From Holophaga sp. (lineage in GTDB: Bacteria; Acidobacteriota; Holophagae; Holophagales; Holophagaceae), in the NCBI GenBank assembly GCA_031292735.1, contig JARLGP010000299.1, positions 1 through 14,845 on the forward strand: a stretch of DNA of 14,845 nt. The letters run 5' to 3'. Both the position numbers and the translations under genes were made by a program. The notes under the pieces were generated by a model. That model was not told the DNA's origin and made no database searches. It saw nothing but the letters and a program-made list of their open reading frames with translations. How positions within the stretch are numbered: the stretch's first letter is position 1; every line of letters starts with the position of its first letter. Of the stretch, positions 1 through 7,711 are shown piece after piece.

Positions 1-123
1 CCGGGAGCCTGACCTGGGGGCGGGCTTGGCCGCGGGGCGCGGCTTCGCGCCGGCCTTGGCCGGGGTCCGGGATCCGGGCGCGCTCACTCTGGGTTTCGAC
101 GGTTTGCGGGGTGGGGTCGCCAT
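1..123 (-). CDS. N-terminal fragment of an unidentified protein (runs off left edge)
   Basis: On the minus strand an ATG at 123-121 opens 41 codons that stay open to the window edge. A good Shine-Dalgarno-like GGAGAA lies about 7 nt upstream. The peptide begins MATPPRKPSKPRVS and continues as a low-complexity stretch of Ala, Pro, Lys and Arg with AKAGAKPRPAAKPAP-type repeats. Such basic disordered N-terminal tails are common in high-GC bacteria on RNA- or DNA-binding proteins (helicases, pseudouridine synthases, rRNA methyltransferases), but no catalytic domain is inside the window and I cannot name the product. It is divergent from the dikinase gene to its right, with about 185 bp between the two starts. 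Confidence 0.6.
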   Translation of the reverse strand, partial: MATPPRKPSKPRVSAPGSRTPAKAGAKPRPAAKPAPRSGSR

Positions 124-308
124 GGGTGGTTCTCCAGCGTCATCACGACGCGAATCGGAAATTGTCTCATAATTCACACCTGTTTCATAAGGGATTCGGG
201 CTCGGCAGGCCGAGGATATGACGAGGGTCCGGTCCAGAGATATCACGGGCATTTTTCCGGCAGGCGAGTAAACTGAAGGCTAATTTGGTTTTTTTTTCGG
301 AGAAGCCC

Positions 309-3032
309 ATGACCAAACACGTTTACACCTTTGGCGGCGACCGGAACGAGGGCAGCGCGAAAATGCGTAATCTCCTCGGCGGCAAGGGCTGCAATCTGGC
401 TGAGATGGCCGGCCTGGAGATCCCCGTTCCCCCGGGCTTCACCGTCACCACCGAGGTCTGCTCCCTCTACATCAAGGCGGGCAAGACCCTCCCCCAGGAC
501 GTGAAGGACCAGGCCCTCGAAGCCCTCAAGTGGCTGGAAGGCAACCGCGGCCGCAAGCTGGGTGACGTGGAGAACCCCCTGCTCCTCTCCGTGCGCTCCG
601 GCGCCCGGGTCTCCATGCCCGGCATGATGGACACCGTCCTGAACCTCGGCCTCAACGACCAGACCGTCGAAGGCCTGGCCAAGGCCAGCAACAACCCCCG
701 CTTCGCCTACGATTCCTACCGCCGCTTCATCATGATGTTCTCCGACGTGGTGCTGGGCGTCCACAAGGACAAGTTCGAGCACGAGATCGAGAAGCTCAAG
801 AAGGCCACCGGCAAGAAGCAGGACACCGAGATCACCGCCGAAGAGTGGAAGGGCCTCACGGTCATCTTCAAGGCCATCGTCCTGAAGGAGCTGGGCAAGC
901 CCTTCCCCCAGGACCCCATCGAGCAGCTCTTCGGCGGCATCTGCGCCGTGTTCGACAGCTGGGACACCGACCGCGCCATCCTCTACCGCCAGAAGAACCG
1001 CATCCCCGACGACTGGGGCACCGCCGTCAACGTCCAGACCATGGTGTTCGGCAACATGGGTGACGACTGCGGCACCGGCGTGGCCTTCACCCGCGACCCC
1101 GGCACCGGCGAGCCCTACTTCTACGGCGAGTACCTGATCAACGCCCAGGGCGAGGACGTGGTCGCCGGCGTGCGCACCCCCCAGCCCATCACCAAGGCGC
1201 AGGCGGTCGGCACCGGCCACACCAGCCTGGAAGAGGCCCTGCCCGACGCCTTCAAGGACCTGCTGTCCACCTGCCAGCGCCTTGAGAAGCACTTCAAGGA
1301 CATGCAGGACCTGGAGTTCACCATCGAGCGCGGCAAGCTGTTCATGCTCCAGACCCGCAACGGCAAGCGCACCGCCCTGGCCTCCATCCGCATCGCCATC
1401 GACATGGTGGATGAGGGCATGATCGATTCCAACACCGCCCTTGGCCGCATCGACCCCGACAGCCTCAACCAACTGCTGGCCCCGGTGTTCGACCCCAAGG
1501 AGAAGAACGCCTTCAAGAAGGACGGCAAGCTCATGACCAAGGGCCTCAATGCCGGCCCCGGCGCGGCCGCAGGCCGCATCGCCCTCAGCGCCGAGCAGGC
1601 CGAGGAACTGGCCAAGACCGGCCCGGTGGTGCTCTGCCGCACGGAAACCTCCCCTGAGGATCTGGCCGGCATGGTCGCCGCCAAGGGCATCCTCACCTGC
1701 CGCGGCGGCATGACCTCGCACGCGGCCGTGGTCGCCCGCGGCATGGGCAAGCCCTGCGTGTGCGGCGCCTCCGGCGTCACCATCGACATCAAGGCCGGCA
1801 CCCTCACCGACGGCAAGACCGTGCTCAAGGCCGGCACCGACTTCATCTCCATCGACGGCTCCACCGGTGAAGTGTTCGCCGGCCAGCTCAGCGCCTTCCC
1901 CTCCGAAGTGAACCAGGTGCTGGTGGAAAAGAAGCTCAAGGCGGAGGACAGCGAGCTGTTCGGCCGTTTCAAGAAGATCATGACCTGGTCCAACGCGGTG
2001 CGCACCCTGAAGGTCCGCACCAACGCCGACACCCCGCATGACGCCATCGTCGCCCGCGCCTTCGGCGCCGAGGGCATCGGCCTGACCCGCACCGAGCACA
2101 TGTTCTTCGAGGGCGTGCGCATCATCGCCTTCCGCAAGTTCATCCTGGCCAAGGATCTGGAAGCCCGTCAGGAGGCCCTGAAGGGCCTGCTGCCGATCCA
2201 GCGGGCCGACTTCGAAGGCATCTTCGAAGCCATGCACGACCTGCCGGTCACCATCCGCACCCTGGATCCCCCCCTCCATGAATTCGTGCCCCACGACGAA
2301 GCCGGCCAGGCCGAGATGGCCAAGGTGATCGGCGTCAGCCTCGCCGAAGTGAAGCACCGGGTGAGCAAGCTCTTCGAGTTCAACCCGATGATGGGCCACC
2401 GCGGCTGCCGCCTGGGCATCACCTATCCCGAGCTGATCCGCATGCAGACCCGCGCCATCGCCGAGGCCGCCATCAACGTGGGCAAGCGCGGCATCAAGGC
2501 CCTGCCCGAGATCATGGTGCCCCTGGTGGGCACGGTCAAGGAACTGGCCTACACCAAGGCGCAGATGCTGGAAGAGCTGGCCGCCGTCAACAAGGAGCAG
2601 GGCACCAACTTCACCTGCCCCATCGGCACCATGATCGAGATCCCCCGCGGCGCCCTCACCGCGGACAAGGTGGCCCAGGAGGCCGAGTTCTTCTCCTTCG
2701 GCACCAACGACCTCACCCAGATGGGCTTCGGCTTCTCCCGGGACGATTCCGGCTCCTTCCTGCCCGACTACATCTCCAAGAAGATCCTCGACGAGGATCC
2801 CTTCCAGAGCCTGGACCAGGAAGGCATCGGCGAACTGGTCCGCATCGGCTGCGAAAAGGGCCGCGCCACCCGCCCCGGCATCAAGCTGGGCGTCTGCGGC
2901 GAGCACGGCGGCGATCCCCGTTCGGTCAAGTTCTTCCACCGGACGGGCCTGAACTACGTGAGCTGCAGCCCCTACCGCGTGCCCATCGCCATCCTCGCGG
3001 CCGCCCAGGCCGTGCTTGAAGAAAAGCAGTAG
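309..3032 (+). CDS. ppdK: Pyruvate, phosphate dikinase
   Basis: This cytoplasmic enzyme interconverts pyruvate + ATP + phosphate and phosphoenolpyruvate + AMP + pyrophosphate. The order of domains is typical: an N-terminal ATP-grasp nucleotide-binding region (GGKGCNLAEMAGL near residue 28, RSGARVSMPGMMDTVLNLG near residue 97), a swivelling phosphohistidine domain (GGMTSHAAVVARG, with His471 as the phosphocarrier), and a C-terminal PEP/pyruvate TIM barrel (RTNADTP, TLDPPLHEF, SFGTNDLTQ near residue 797, and CGEHGGDP with the acid/base Cys863). At 907 residues it is slightly longer than the ~875 of classical bacterial enzymes. The ATG at 309 is chosen because GGAG sits 6 nt upstream and translation begins MTKHVYTFGG; an upstream in-frame TTG at 285 lacks a ribosome site. 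It is a single-gene transcription unit closed by a strong terminator. No dedicated regulatory protein gene lies beside it in the window. Confidence 0.97.
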   Translation: MTKHVYTFGGDRNEGSAKMRNLLGGKGCNLAEMAGLEIPVPPGFTVTTEVCSLYIKAGKTLPQDVKDQALEALKWLEGNRGRKLGDVENPLLLSVRSGARVSMPGMMDTVLNLGLNDQTVEGLAKASNNPRFAYDSYRRFIMMFSDVVLGVHKDKFEHEIEKLKKATGKKQDTEITAEEWKGLTVIFKAIVLKELGKPFPQDPIEQLFGGICAVFDSWDTDRAILYRQKNRIPDDWGTAVNVQTMVFGNMGDDCGTGVAFTRDPGTGEPYFYGEYLINAQGEDVVAGVRTPQPITKAQAVGTGHTSLEEALPDAFKDLLSTCQRLEKHFKDMQDLEFTIERGKLFMLQTRNGKRTALASIRIAIDMVDEGMIDSNTALGRIDPDSLNQLLAPVFDPKEKNAFKKDGKLMTKGLNAGPGAAAGRIALSAEQAEELAKTGPVVLCRTETSPEDLAGMVAAKGILTCRGGMTSHAAVVARGMGKPCVCGASGVTIDIKAGTLTDGKTVLKAGTDFISIDGSTGEVFAGQLSAFPSEVNQVLVEKKLKAEDSELFGRFKKIMTWSNAVRTLKVRTNADTPHDAIVARAFGAEGIGLTRTEHMFFEGVRIIAFRKFILAKDLEARQEALKGLLPIQRADFEGIFEAMHDLPVTIRTLDPPLHEFVPHDEAGQAEMAKVIGVSLAEVKHRVSKLFEFNPMMGHRGCRLGITYPELIRMQTRAIAEAAINVGKRGIKALPEIMVPLVGTVKELAYTKAQMLEELAAVNKEQGTNFTCPIGTMIEIPRGALTADKVAQEAEFFSFGTNDLTQMGFGFSRDDSGSFLPDYISKKILDEDPFQSLDQEGIGELVRIGCEKGRATRPGIKLGVCGEHGGDPRSVKFFHRTGLNYVSCSPYRVPIAILAAAQAVLEEKQ

Positions 3033-3053
3033 CCGGAGCGTTTCCGGTGCACG

Positions 3054-3081
3054 AAGGCGGGGGCCTGGCCCCCGCCTTTTT
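3054..3081 (+). terminator. Rho-independent terminator of ppdK
   Basis: A perfect GC-rich stem (GGCGGGGGC pairing with GCCCCCGCC, arms 3056-3064 and 3068-3076) closes on a 3-nt loop. It is flanked by AA before and followed directly by TTTTT, starting 22 nt after the ppdK stop. This is a canonical intrinsic terminator. Confidence 0.95.
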
Positions 3082-3093
3082 CTGTACTGGCAC

Positions 3094-3121
3094 TTCATCT
3101 AGGTTATTGCATACTTATAAC
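3094..3121 (+). promoter_or_regulatory. Possible promoter for the binding-protein gene
   Basis: A TATAAC (-10-like, 5 of 6 consensus bases) at 3116-3121 is preceded at 16 bp by TTCATC (-35-like, 3 of 6). It lies in the short AT-rich gap between the ppdK terminator and the lipoprotein gene, where a new promoter is needed. It was found by eye only. Confidence 0.35.
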
Positions 3122-3173
3122 AGTTGAGTCCATGCACCCCCCCTTCTGGTTCCCCGGGCCCGCGGGAGGCATC

Positions 3174-4397
3174 GTGAAATCCCAGTTCCTTTCCATCTGC
3201 GCTTCCGTCCTGCTGGCGACCTTCCTGGCCTGCGGCAGGAGCAGCCGCACCATCCGGATCGGCGCGCTGGCGCCGCTCACCGGCGAGGCCGCCGGATTCG
3301 GCGCCTCCACCCGCAACGGATACCAGCTGGCCGTGCAGGAATGGAACGCCCGGGGCGGGGTGCTGGGCCGGCCCCTGGAACTGATGCTCCGGGACGACCA
3401 GGGCAGCCCCGCCGAAGGCCTCGGCGCCCTCACCAGGCTGCTGGAGCAGGACCGGGTGTCGGCCCTGCTGGGCGCGTCCCTGTCCAAGGTGTCCTACGTG
3501 ACGGCCCCCATCCTCCAGTCCCTGGGGATCCCCATGATCAGCCCCACCTCCAGCGATCCGCAGCTCACCGCGGTGGGCGACCACATCTACCGGATCTGCT
3601 GCACCGACCAGGCCCAGGGCGGCAGCGCGGCGGCCTTCGCCTACCGCGATCTGCGGGCCCGGCGGGCCGCCTGCATTTACGACAGCGCCAGCGTCTACCC
3701 GGCGGAGCTGGCCCAGGCCTTCCAGTCCAGGTTCACCAGCCTGGGCGGCCGGATGGTGGCCTTCCTGCCCCATCCCGCCGGCAGCATCACCATGGCCGCC
3801 CAGATCACCCGGCTGGTGCGCGCCCGCCCCGACGTGCTCTACCTGCCCGATCTCTGCGCCGAGGCCGCGCTGCTCGCCCAGGAGGCCCGGGCCCAGGGAT
3901 TCAAGGGCGCCCTCATGGGCGGCGACGGCTGGGACGCCCCGGCCCTGGCCCATTCCAGGGGCCTGGAGTCCGGCTTCTTCACCGGCAACTTCTCCCAGGA
4001 CGAGGACCGTCCCGTCGTCCAGGAGTTCGTCCGGAACTACCGGAAGCGCCATGGCCAGGATCCCGACGCCTGCGCGGCGCTGGCCTACGACTCCGGCAGC
4101 GTGCTGTTCGACGCCATCCGCCGCGCCGGCACCGCCAGCGGGCCGGCGCTCAACGCGGCCCTGGCCGCCAGCGACTACCCCGGCGTCACCGGCCAGATCC
4201 GCTTCGATCCGCAGCGCAACCCGGCCAAGCCGCCGCTCATCATCGAGATCAAGAGCGGCCGCAGGTTCTACCGGGGCAAACCGGCGATCGAGTCTGGTCC
4301 AGAGACGCCCTGCAACCTCCCAGCCCTCGGAGATGACGGCGGCAGACAGGAAAAGCCATTGAGAAATGCGACGAACATCTCTAATCTTAGGCACTGA
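3174..4397 (+). CDS. ABC-type branched-chain amino acid substrate-binding lipoprotein (LivK-like)
   Basis: This is a predicted exported, lipid-anchored receptor of the periplasmic binding protein family 6 (Leu/Ile/Val-type), which hands amino acids or related small acids to an ABC permease. The GTG at 3174 is chosen as start: GGGAGG lies 4 nt upstream, and it puts a short signal peptide (VKSQFLSICASVLLATFLAC) with lipobox Cys20 right at the N-terminus. The mature fold shows family hallmarks: IRIGALAPLTGEAAGFG, GYQLAVQEWNARGGVLGRPLEL, SVLFDAI and GQIRFDPQRNPAKP. No permease or ATPase gene is adjacent, so it is an orphan in this window and its ligand is unknown. The ordinary family end is reached at about GRRFYRGKPA (near 4285). 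The remaining ~35 residues are unlike the family and lie in lower-GC DNA, suggesting readthrough into foreign or degraded sequence. Confidence 0.85.
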   Translation: MKSQFLSICASVLLATFLACGRSSRTIRIGALAPLTGEAAGFGASTRNGYQLAVQEWNARGGVLGRPLELMLRDDQGSPAEGLGALTRLLEQDRVSALLGASLSKVSYVTAPILQSLGIPMISPTSSDPQLTAVGDHIYRICCTDQAQGGSAAAFAYRDLRARRAACIYDSASVYPAELAQAFQSRFTSLGGRMVAFLPHPAGSITMAAQITRLVRARPDVLYLPDLCAEAALLAQEARAQGFKGALMGGDGWDAPALAHSRGLESGFFTGNFSQDEDRPVVQEFVRNYRKRHGQDPDACAALAYDSGSVLFDAIRRAGTASGPALNAALAASDYPGVTGQIRFDPQRNPAKPPLIIEIKSGRRFYRGKPAIESGPETPCNLPALGDDGGRQEKPLRNATNISNLRH

Positions 4398-4537
4398 TCC
4401 TTCCCACAACCCGGCCACGAGCGGCCAGATCCCAGGTCTGCCGCAGCTTTGTCATGGCTTTCGCGGTCGCCCAGCTTGTCGTTGTTCCACTGGTAAATCA
4501 CCCACCTTTACGCCTTTGCCCTTCCCGAGGTTTCCGC
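4398..4537. other. Spacer with lower GC and possible gene relic on the minus strand
   Basis: This 140 bp gap and the last ~110 bp of the preceding gene have lower GC and relaxed codon use compared with the neighbours. On the minus strand, 4418 to about 4300 reads VPKIRDVRRISQWLFLSAAV, resembling the N-terminus of a membrane-anchored protein. A second short frame just upstream (from about 4454 on the minus strand) reads MTKLRQTWDLAARGRV before a stop. Neither is an intact gene. The spacer also holds GTAAA-N9-TTTAC (4493-4511), a weak 19-bp dyad upstream of the MFS gene. Confidence 0.3.
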
Positions 4538-5803
4538 ATGAGCCACACCCTTGCCGACCCAGCTGCGCCTACCACTCCATGGTGGAAGGAGATCACCCGC
4601 AACCAGTGGTATGCCCTGCTCGCCGGCAAGCTGGGCTGGATGCTGGACGCCTTCGACGTGATGCTCTACGTGTTCTGCCTGAAGGTGATCATGGAGCAGT
4701 GGCACCTGAATCCGGCCACCGCGGGGTTCATGGTGACGGTGACCCTGTTCGCCTCCTCCTTCGGCGGGATCGTGTTCGGGGCGGTGGCCGACCGTTGGGG
4801 CCGCAAGAATGCGCTCATGGCCACCGTGCTGATCTTCTCCGTCTGTTCCGGCCTGTCCGGGCTGTCCCAGAACCTGCTCCAGCTGGCCATCGCCCGCACC
4901 ATCCTCGGCCTGGGCATGGGCGGTGAATGGGCCGCCGGCGCGCTGCTGGTGTCCGAGACCTGGCCGGCCAAGCACCGGGGCAAGGCCATCGGCCTGATGC
5001 AGGGCGGCTGGGCCATCGGCTACATCCTCGCCGCGGTGGCGGCCGCCACCATCCTGCCCAGGTTCGGCTGGCGGGTCATGTTCTTCCTGGGCATCATCCC
5101 GGCCCTGTTCGCGGTGTGGGTCCGCACCAAGGTCGAGGAGCCCGACGTGTGGGTGAAGCAGCACAAGAAGGAGCGCGCCGAGCCCAAGACCAAGGGCAGT
5201 TTCTGGCAGATCTTCGCGCCGGACCTCCTGCGCTTCACCTTCATCAGCACCCTGATCTCCACCTTCGTGATGTTCGCCTACTGGGGCCTGTTCTCCTGGT
5301 TGCCCAGCTTCCTCGGCTCGCCGGTCTCCAAGGGCGGCGCCGGCCTGTCCATCGTGCGCGCCCCCATGTGGATGATCCCCCTCATGATCGGCGCCTACTT
5401 CGGCTACGTCTCGTTCGGCTTCGTCGCCGACAAGTTCGGCCGGCGCCCCACCTTCGCCGGCTACCTGATCCTTTCCGCGGTGTTCGTCTTCCTGTTCGGC
5501 AACACCCGCAACGCCACCGCGCTCATGATCATGGGCCCCTTCCTGGGCTTCTTCGGCTCGGGCTACTACAGCGCCTTCGGCGCCTTCATCTCCGAACTGT
5601 TCCCCACCCGGGCCCGCGGTTCGGCGGTGGGCTTCTGCTACAACACCGGGCGCATGATCAGCGCCCTGGCCCCCACGGTGATCGGCTTCTTCGCCATGAA
5701 GTTCGGCGTGGGCGCGGCCTTGACCTTCACCGCCATCGCCTTCCTGCTGGCCGCGGCCTCGATCTTCCTGCTGCCGGAAACCGCCGGGACCGAACTCACC
5801 TAG
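4538..5803 (+). CDS. MFS transporter, carboxylate/sialate-type proton symporter family
   Basis: This is an inner-membrane major facilitator of 421 residues with about 12 hydrophobic segments. It has an N-terminal cytoplasmic tail, a first helix carrying two acidic residues (Asp37 and Asp40 in WMLDAFDVMLY), the MFS signature GAVADRWGRK at residues 81-90 and its second-half echo GFVADKFGRRP. The ARTILGLGMGGEWAAGA and GFCYNTGRM motifs are typical of organic-acid, aromatic-acid or sialate importers. The substrate cannot be read from sequence. Its place beside the LysR gene and 5-oxoprolinase operon makes 5-oxoproline, D-glutamate or a related carboxylate the leading guess. The ATG at 4538 is preferred because GAGG lies 7 nt upstream and it gives a clean cytoplasmic tail; the frame is open 28 codons further upstream. 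It converges with LysR. Its C-terminus is the closest match in the window to the stub at 7724. Confidence 0.9.
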   Translation: MSHTLADPAAPTTPWWKEITRNQWYALLAGKLGWMLDAFDVMLYVFCLKVIMEQWHLNPATAGFMVTVTLFASSFGGIVFGAVADRWGRKNALMATVLIFSVCSGLSGLSQNLLQLAIARTILGLGMGGEWAAGALLVSETWPAKHRGKAIGLMQGGWAIGYILAAVAAATILPRFGWRVMFFLGIIPALFAVWVRTKVEEPDVWVKQHKKERAEPKTKGSFWQIFAPDLLRFTFISTLISTFVMFAYWGLFSWLPSFLGSPVSKGGAGLSIVRAPMWMIPLMIGAYFGYVSFGFVADKFGRRPTFAGYLILSAVFVFLFGNTRNATALMIMGPFLGFFGSGYYSAFGAFISELFPTRARGSAVGFCYNTGRMISALAPTVIGFFAMKFGVGAALTFTAIAFLLAAASIFLLPETAGTELT

Positions 5804-5805
5804 GA

Positions 5806-5859
5806 GGCCCGGTTCGGGCCAGAGGTCCAGGCTTGGCACAAGCAGCCGTAACGGCTGCT
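5806..5859. terminator. Pair of hairpins between convergent MFS and LysR genes
   Basis: Two perfect stems fill the 54-bp convergent gap: GGCCCG-GTT-CGGGCC at 5806-5820 and AGCAGCCG-TAA-CGGCTGCT at 5841-5859. The second includes the first bases of the LysR stop codon. Neither has a clear T-run on either strand, so intrinsic termination is uncertain, but the position fits a bidirectional transcription block. Confidence 0.45.
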
Positions 5860-6793
5860 AGCAAAGCATCCTTACGAACTCCTTGCCGGTGCTGTTGCCG
5901 TACTTCAGGCAGGCCTTGCGGATGGTGCCCGCCGTGGCGTGCACCATCGCCTTGGCGTCGCTCCGGTAGCACATGGCGACCATGAACGGGGGCGGCTGCG
6001 GGCGCACCGGCAGTTCCACGATCTCACCGCTCAACAGGGAGTCCTTGACGATCAGGCTGGGAATGGCGGCGATGCCGTAGCCGTCCTTGGTCAGCTGGAC
6101 GATGGCCGCCACCGAAGGGGAGCAGGTCAGGCGGATCTGCTCCATGGGGATGTCCTCCTCGCTGGCCATGGCGGAGATCAGTTCCACCAGCGCCAGCTGG
6201 GGCTGGGTGCCCTGGGCGAAGGTGAGGATCGGGTAGTGCAGCACCCGGCGCGCCAGCCCGCGCGGCCGGGCCGAAAGCAGCCCCTTGCGGGCCAGCCACT
6301 GCACCGGATAAAGGGCCAGGGCGGTGGACAGCACCTCCGGATGGTCGATGCCCTCCACCCGCACCACCAGGTCCAGTTCGCCGGCCAGCAGGCGCTTCTG
6401 CAGCACGCTGCTCATGTCCACCGCCAGATCGATCTCCAGTTCGGGATAATCGGCCGCCAGCTGCTTCATGAACTGGGCCAGCCAGCTGTGCACCACCGTC
6501 TCGATGACCCCCAGGCGCACCCGCCCGCGCACCGGATGGTCCTCCATGGCCGCGTACTGCAGCTTGGCGGCGGCGGCCACCACGGTCTTGGCAAAGCCCA
6601 GCAGGTGCTCGCCGTTGGGGCTGAGCCGGAAGCCCTTGGCCGAACGGTCCACCAGTTCGGTGCGCAGCTCGTCCTCCAGGCTCTTGATCCGCAGCGAGAT
6701 GGCCGCCGGAGTGGCGTTCAGGGCGCGGGCGGTGGCGTGGAAGTTGCGCAGCTGGGACAGCGTAACGAAGGTTTCGAGGAAGCGCGTGTTCAC
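5858..6793 (-). CDS. LysR-family transcriptional regulator
   Basis: This 311-residue regulator has the standard layout: an N-terminal winged helix-turn-helix (roughly residues 3-62: FLETFVTLSQLRNFHATARA, then LNATPAAISLRIKSLEDELR) followed by a LysR substrate-binding domain that senses a small effector. The start is taken as GTG at 6793-6791, giving MNTRFLETF, because AGGTG lies 6 nt upstream; an in-frame GTG three codons earlier (6802) has no ribosome site. It is divergent from the cyclase-family/pxp operon and convergent with the MFS gene, the usual arrangement for a regulator of its neighbours. A perfect dyad lies just outside its start codon (6804-6822), suggesting autorepression and control of the divergent operon. 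The natural effector might be 5-oxoproline or glutamate; that is inference from context. Confidence 0.93.
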   Translation of the reverse strand: MNTRFLETFVTLSQLRNFHATARALNATPAAISLRIKSLEDELRTELVDRSAKGFRLSPNGEHLLGFAKTVVAAAAKLQYAAMEDHPVRGRVRLGVIETVVHSWLAQFMKQLAADYPELEIDLAVDMSSVLQKRLLAGELDLVVRVEGIDHPEVLSTALALYPVQWLARKGLLSARPRGLARRVLHYPILTFAQGTQPQLALVELISAMASEEDIPMEQIRLTCSPSVAAIVQLTKDGYGIAAIPSLIVKDSLLSGEIVELPVRPQPPPFMVAMCYRSDAKAMVHATAGTIRKACLKYGNSTGKEFVRMLC

Positions 6794-6803
6794 GGGGTGC
6801 ACC

Positions 6804-6822
6804 TGTTAATTAAATTTTAACA
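6804..6822. promoter_or_regulatory. Probable LysR operator
   Basis: TGTTAA-N7-TTAACA is a perfect 19-bp dyad with an AT-rich core, of the size and symmetry of LysR-type binding sites. It lies 11 bp upstream of the chosen LysR start and about 95 bp upstream of the divergent operon's first start codon. Confidence 0.65.
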
Positions 6823-6889
6823 ACTATGGTGGAAAAAAGTCGATGGAAATCCTCCTTCGGCAGCTCTACGCTTGCCTGAAGCTCTTCCA

Positions 6890-6895
6890 TAAAAT
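6890..6895 (+). promoter_or_regulatory. Possible -10 element of the divergent operon
   Basis: TAAAAT matches 5 of 6 bases of the -10 consensus. There is no good -35 at normal spacing (TTGCCT at 6872 is only 12 bp away), as expected for an activator-dependent promoter. The leader to the start at 6915 would be very short. Assigned by eye. Confidence 0.3.
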
Positions 6896-6914
6896 TCGAT
6901 TATCCGAGGTGAAC

Positions 6915-7688
6915 ATGACCCCAGCAGAGTTCCGCCAGCAGGTCCGTGCTGGCCGTTTCCACGGCCCGACCTCTGGACAGTGCGGCCCGTACGCACAAGC
7001 AAACCTTGCCATTTTGCCCCAGGTATACGCGGAGGATTTCCTGCGCTTCTGCCTGTTCAACCCCAAGGCCTGCCCCCTGCTGGGAGTGGGCGAGCCGGGG
7101 CAGTGGGCCATCGAGGCCCTGGGCAAGGACCTGGACATCCGCACCGACGTGCCCGGCTACTACGTCTACCGCGATGGCGAGCGGGCCGAGGAGCTGACCT
7201 CCCTGGAGGCCATCTGGCAGTCGGATTTCGTCACCTTCGCCCTGGGCTGCTCCTTTTCCTTCGAGCAGATGCTGCTCCAGGAAGGCATCCCGCTGCGGCA
7301 TATCCAGGAGAACAAGAACGTCGCCATGTACCGCACCAGCACCAAGAACCGGGCCGCGGGGCCGTTCGCCGGAGAGCGGGTGGTGAGCATGCGGCCCATG
7401 ACGCCGGCCAACGCCATCCGGGCCATCCAGATCACCAGCCGGTTCCCCGGCATCCATGGCGCCCCGGTGCACTTCGGCGATCCCGCCTCGATCGGCATCC
7501 GCGACCTGCAGAAGCCTGATTACGGCGAACCCGTGGCCATCCTGCCCGGCGAGGTGCCGGTGTTCTGGGCCTGCGGCGTGACGCCCCAGAGCGCGCTGAA
7601 CGCGGCCAGGCTGCCCCTGGCGATCACCCACAAACCGGGCTACATGCTGGTCACCGACATCCTGAACACCACCCTGGCCGTTTTCTAG
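6915..7688 (+). CDS. D-glutamate cyclase-family putative hydro-lyase (YcsI/DUF1445)
   Basis: This 257-residue protein matches the DUF1445 family (Bacillus YcsI) from end to end. Conserved blocks in order: [96 protein letters not shown] and [10 protein letters not shown]. The mammalian mitochondrial D-glutamate cyclase contains this domain and interconverts D-glutamate and 5-oxo-D-proline. Bacterial YcsI members are annotated only as putative hydro-lyases, so the activity here is inferred. The ATG at 6915 is preferred because GAGGTG sits 5 nt upstream and the usual family N-terminus starts there; the frame is open to an ATG at 6843 without a ribosome site. It heads the operon with pxpBCA, matching the Bacillus ycsI-kip neighbourhood and supporting a role in 5-oxoproline metabolism. 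Confidence 0.92.
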   Translation: MTPAEFRQQVRAGRFHGPTSGQCGPYAQANLAILPQVYAEDFLRFCLFNPKACPLLGVGEPGQWAIEALGKDLDIRTDVPGYYVYRDGERAEELTSLEAIWQSDFVTFALGCSFSFEQMLLQEGIPLRHIQENKNVAMYRTSTKNRAAGPFAGERVVSMRPMTPANAIRAIQITSRFPGIHGAPVHFGDPASIGIRDLQKPDYGEPVAILPGEVPVFWACGVTPQSALNAARLPLAITHKPGYMLVTDILNTTLAVF

Positions 7689-7711
7689 CCCTCCAACCCA
7701 ACCCCTTTGAA

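Noticed and set aside
285..308. TTG start for ppdK adding 8 residues
   Set aside because: There is no ribosome site before it, and a GGAG sits correctly before ATG 309.
243..3098. A 951-codon open frame on the minus strand opposite ppdK
   Set aside because: Its peptide is Gly/Ala/His/Leu/Val-rich with no family motif, while the plus strand encodes an unmistakable pyruvate phosphate dikinase. Long antisense frames are expected opposite genes with strong GC bias at codon position 3.
3132..3173. ATG 3132 start for the lipoprotein
   Set aside because: It would put a Pro-rich segment before the signal peptide. GTG 3174 has GGGAGG upstream and gives a normal lipoprotein leader.
3099..4418. A 439-codon minus-strand frame opposite the binding lipoprotein
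   Set aside because: Most of it is the antisense of a recognisable binding protein. Only its first ~25 residues (4418 to about 4340) look gene-like and are reported as a possible relic.
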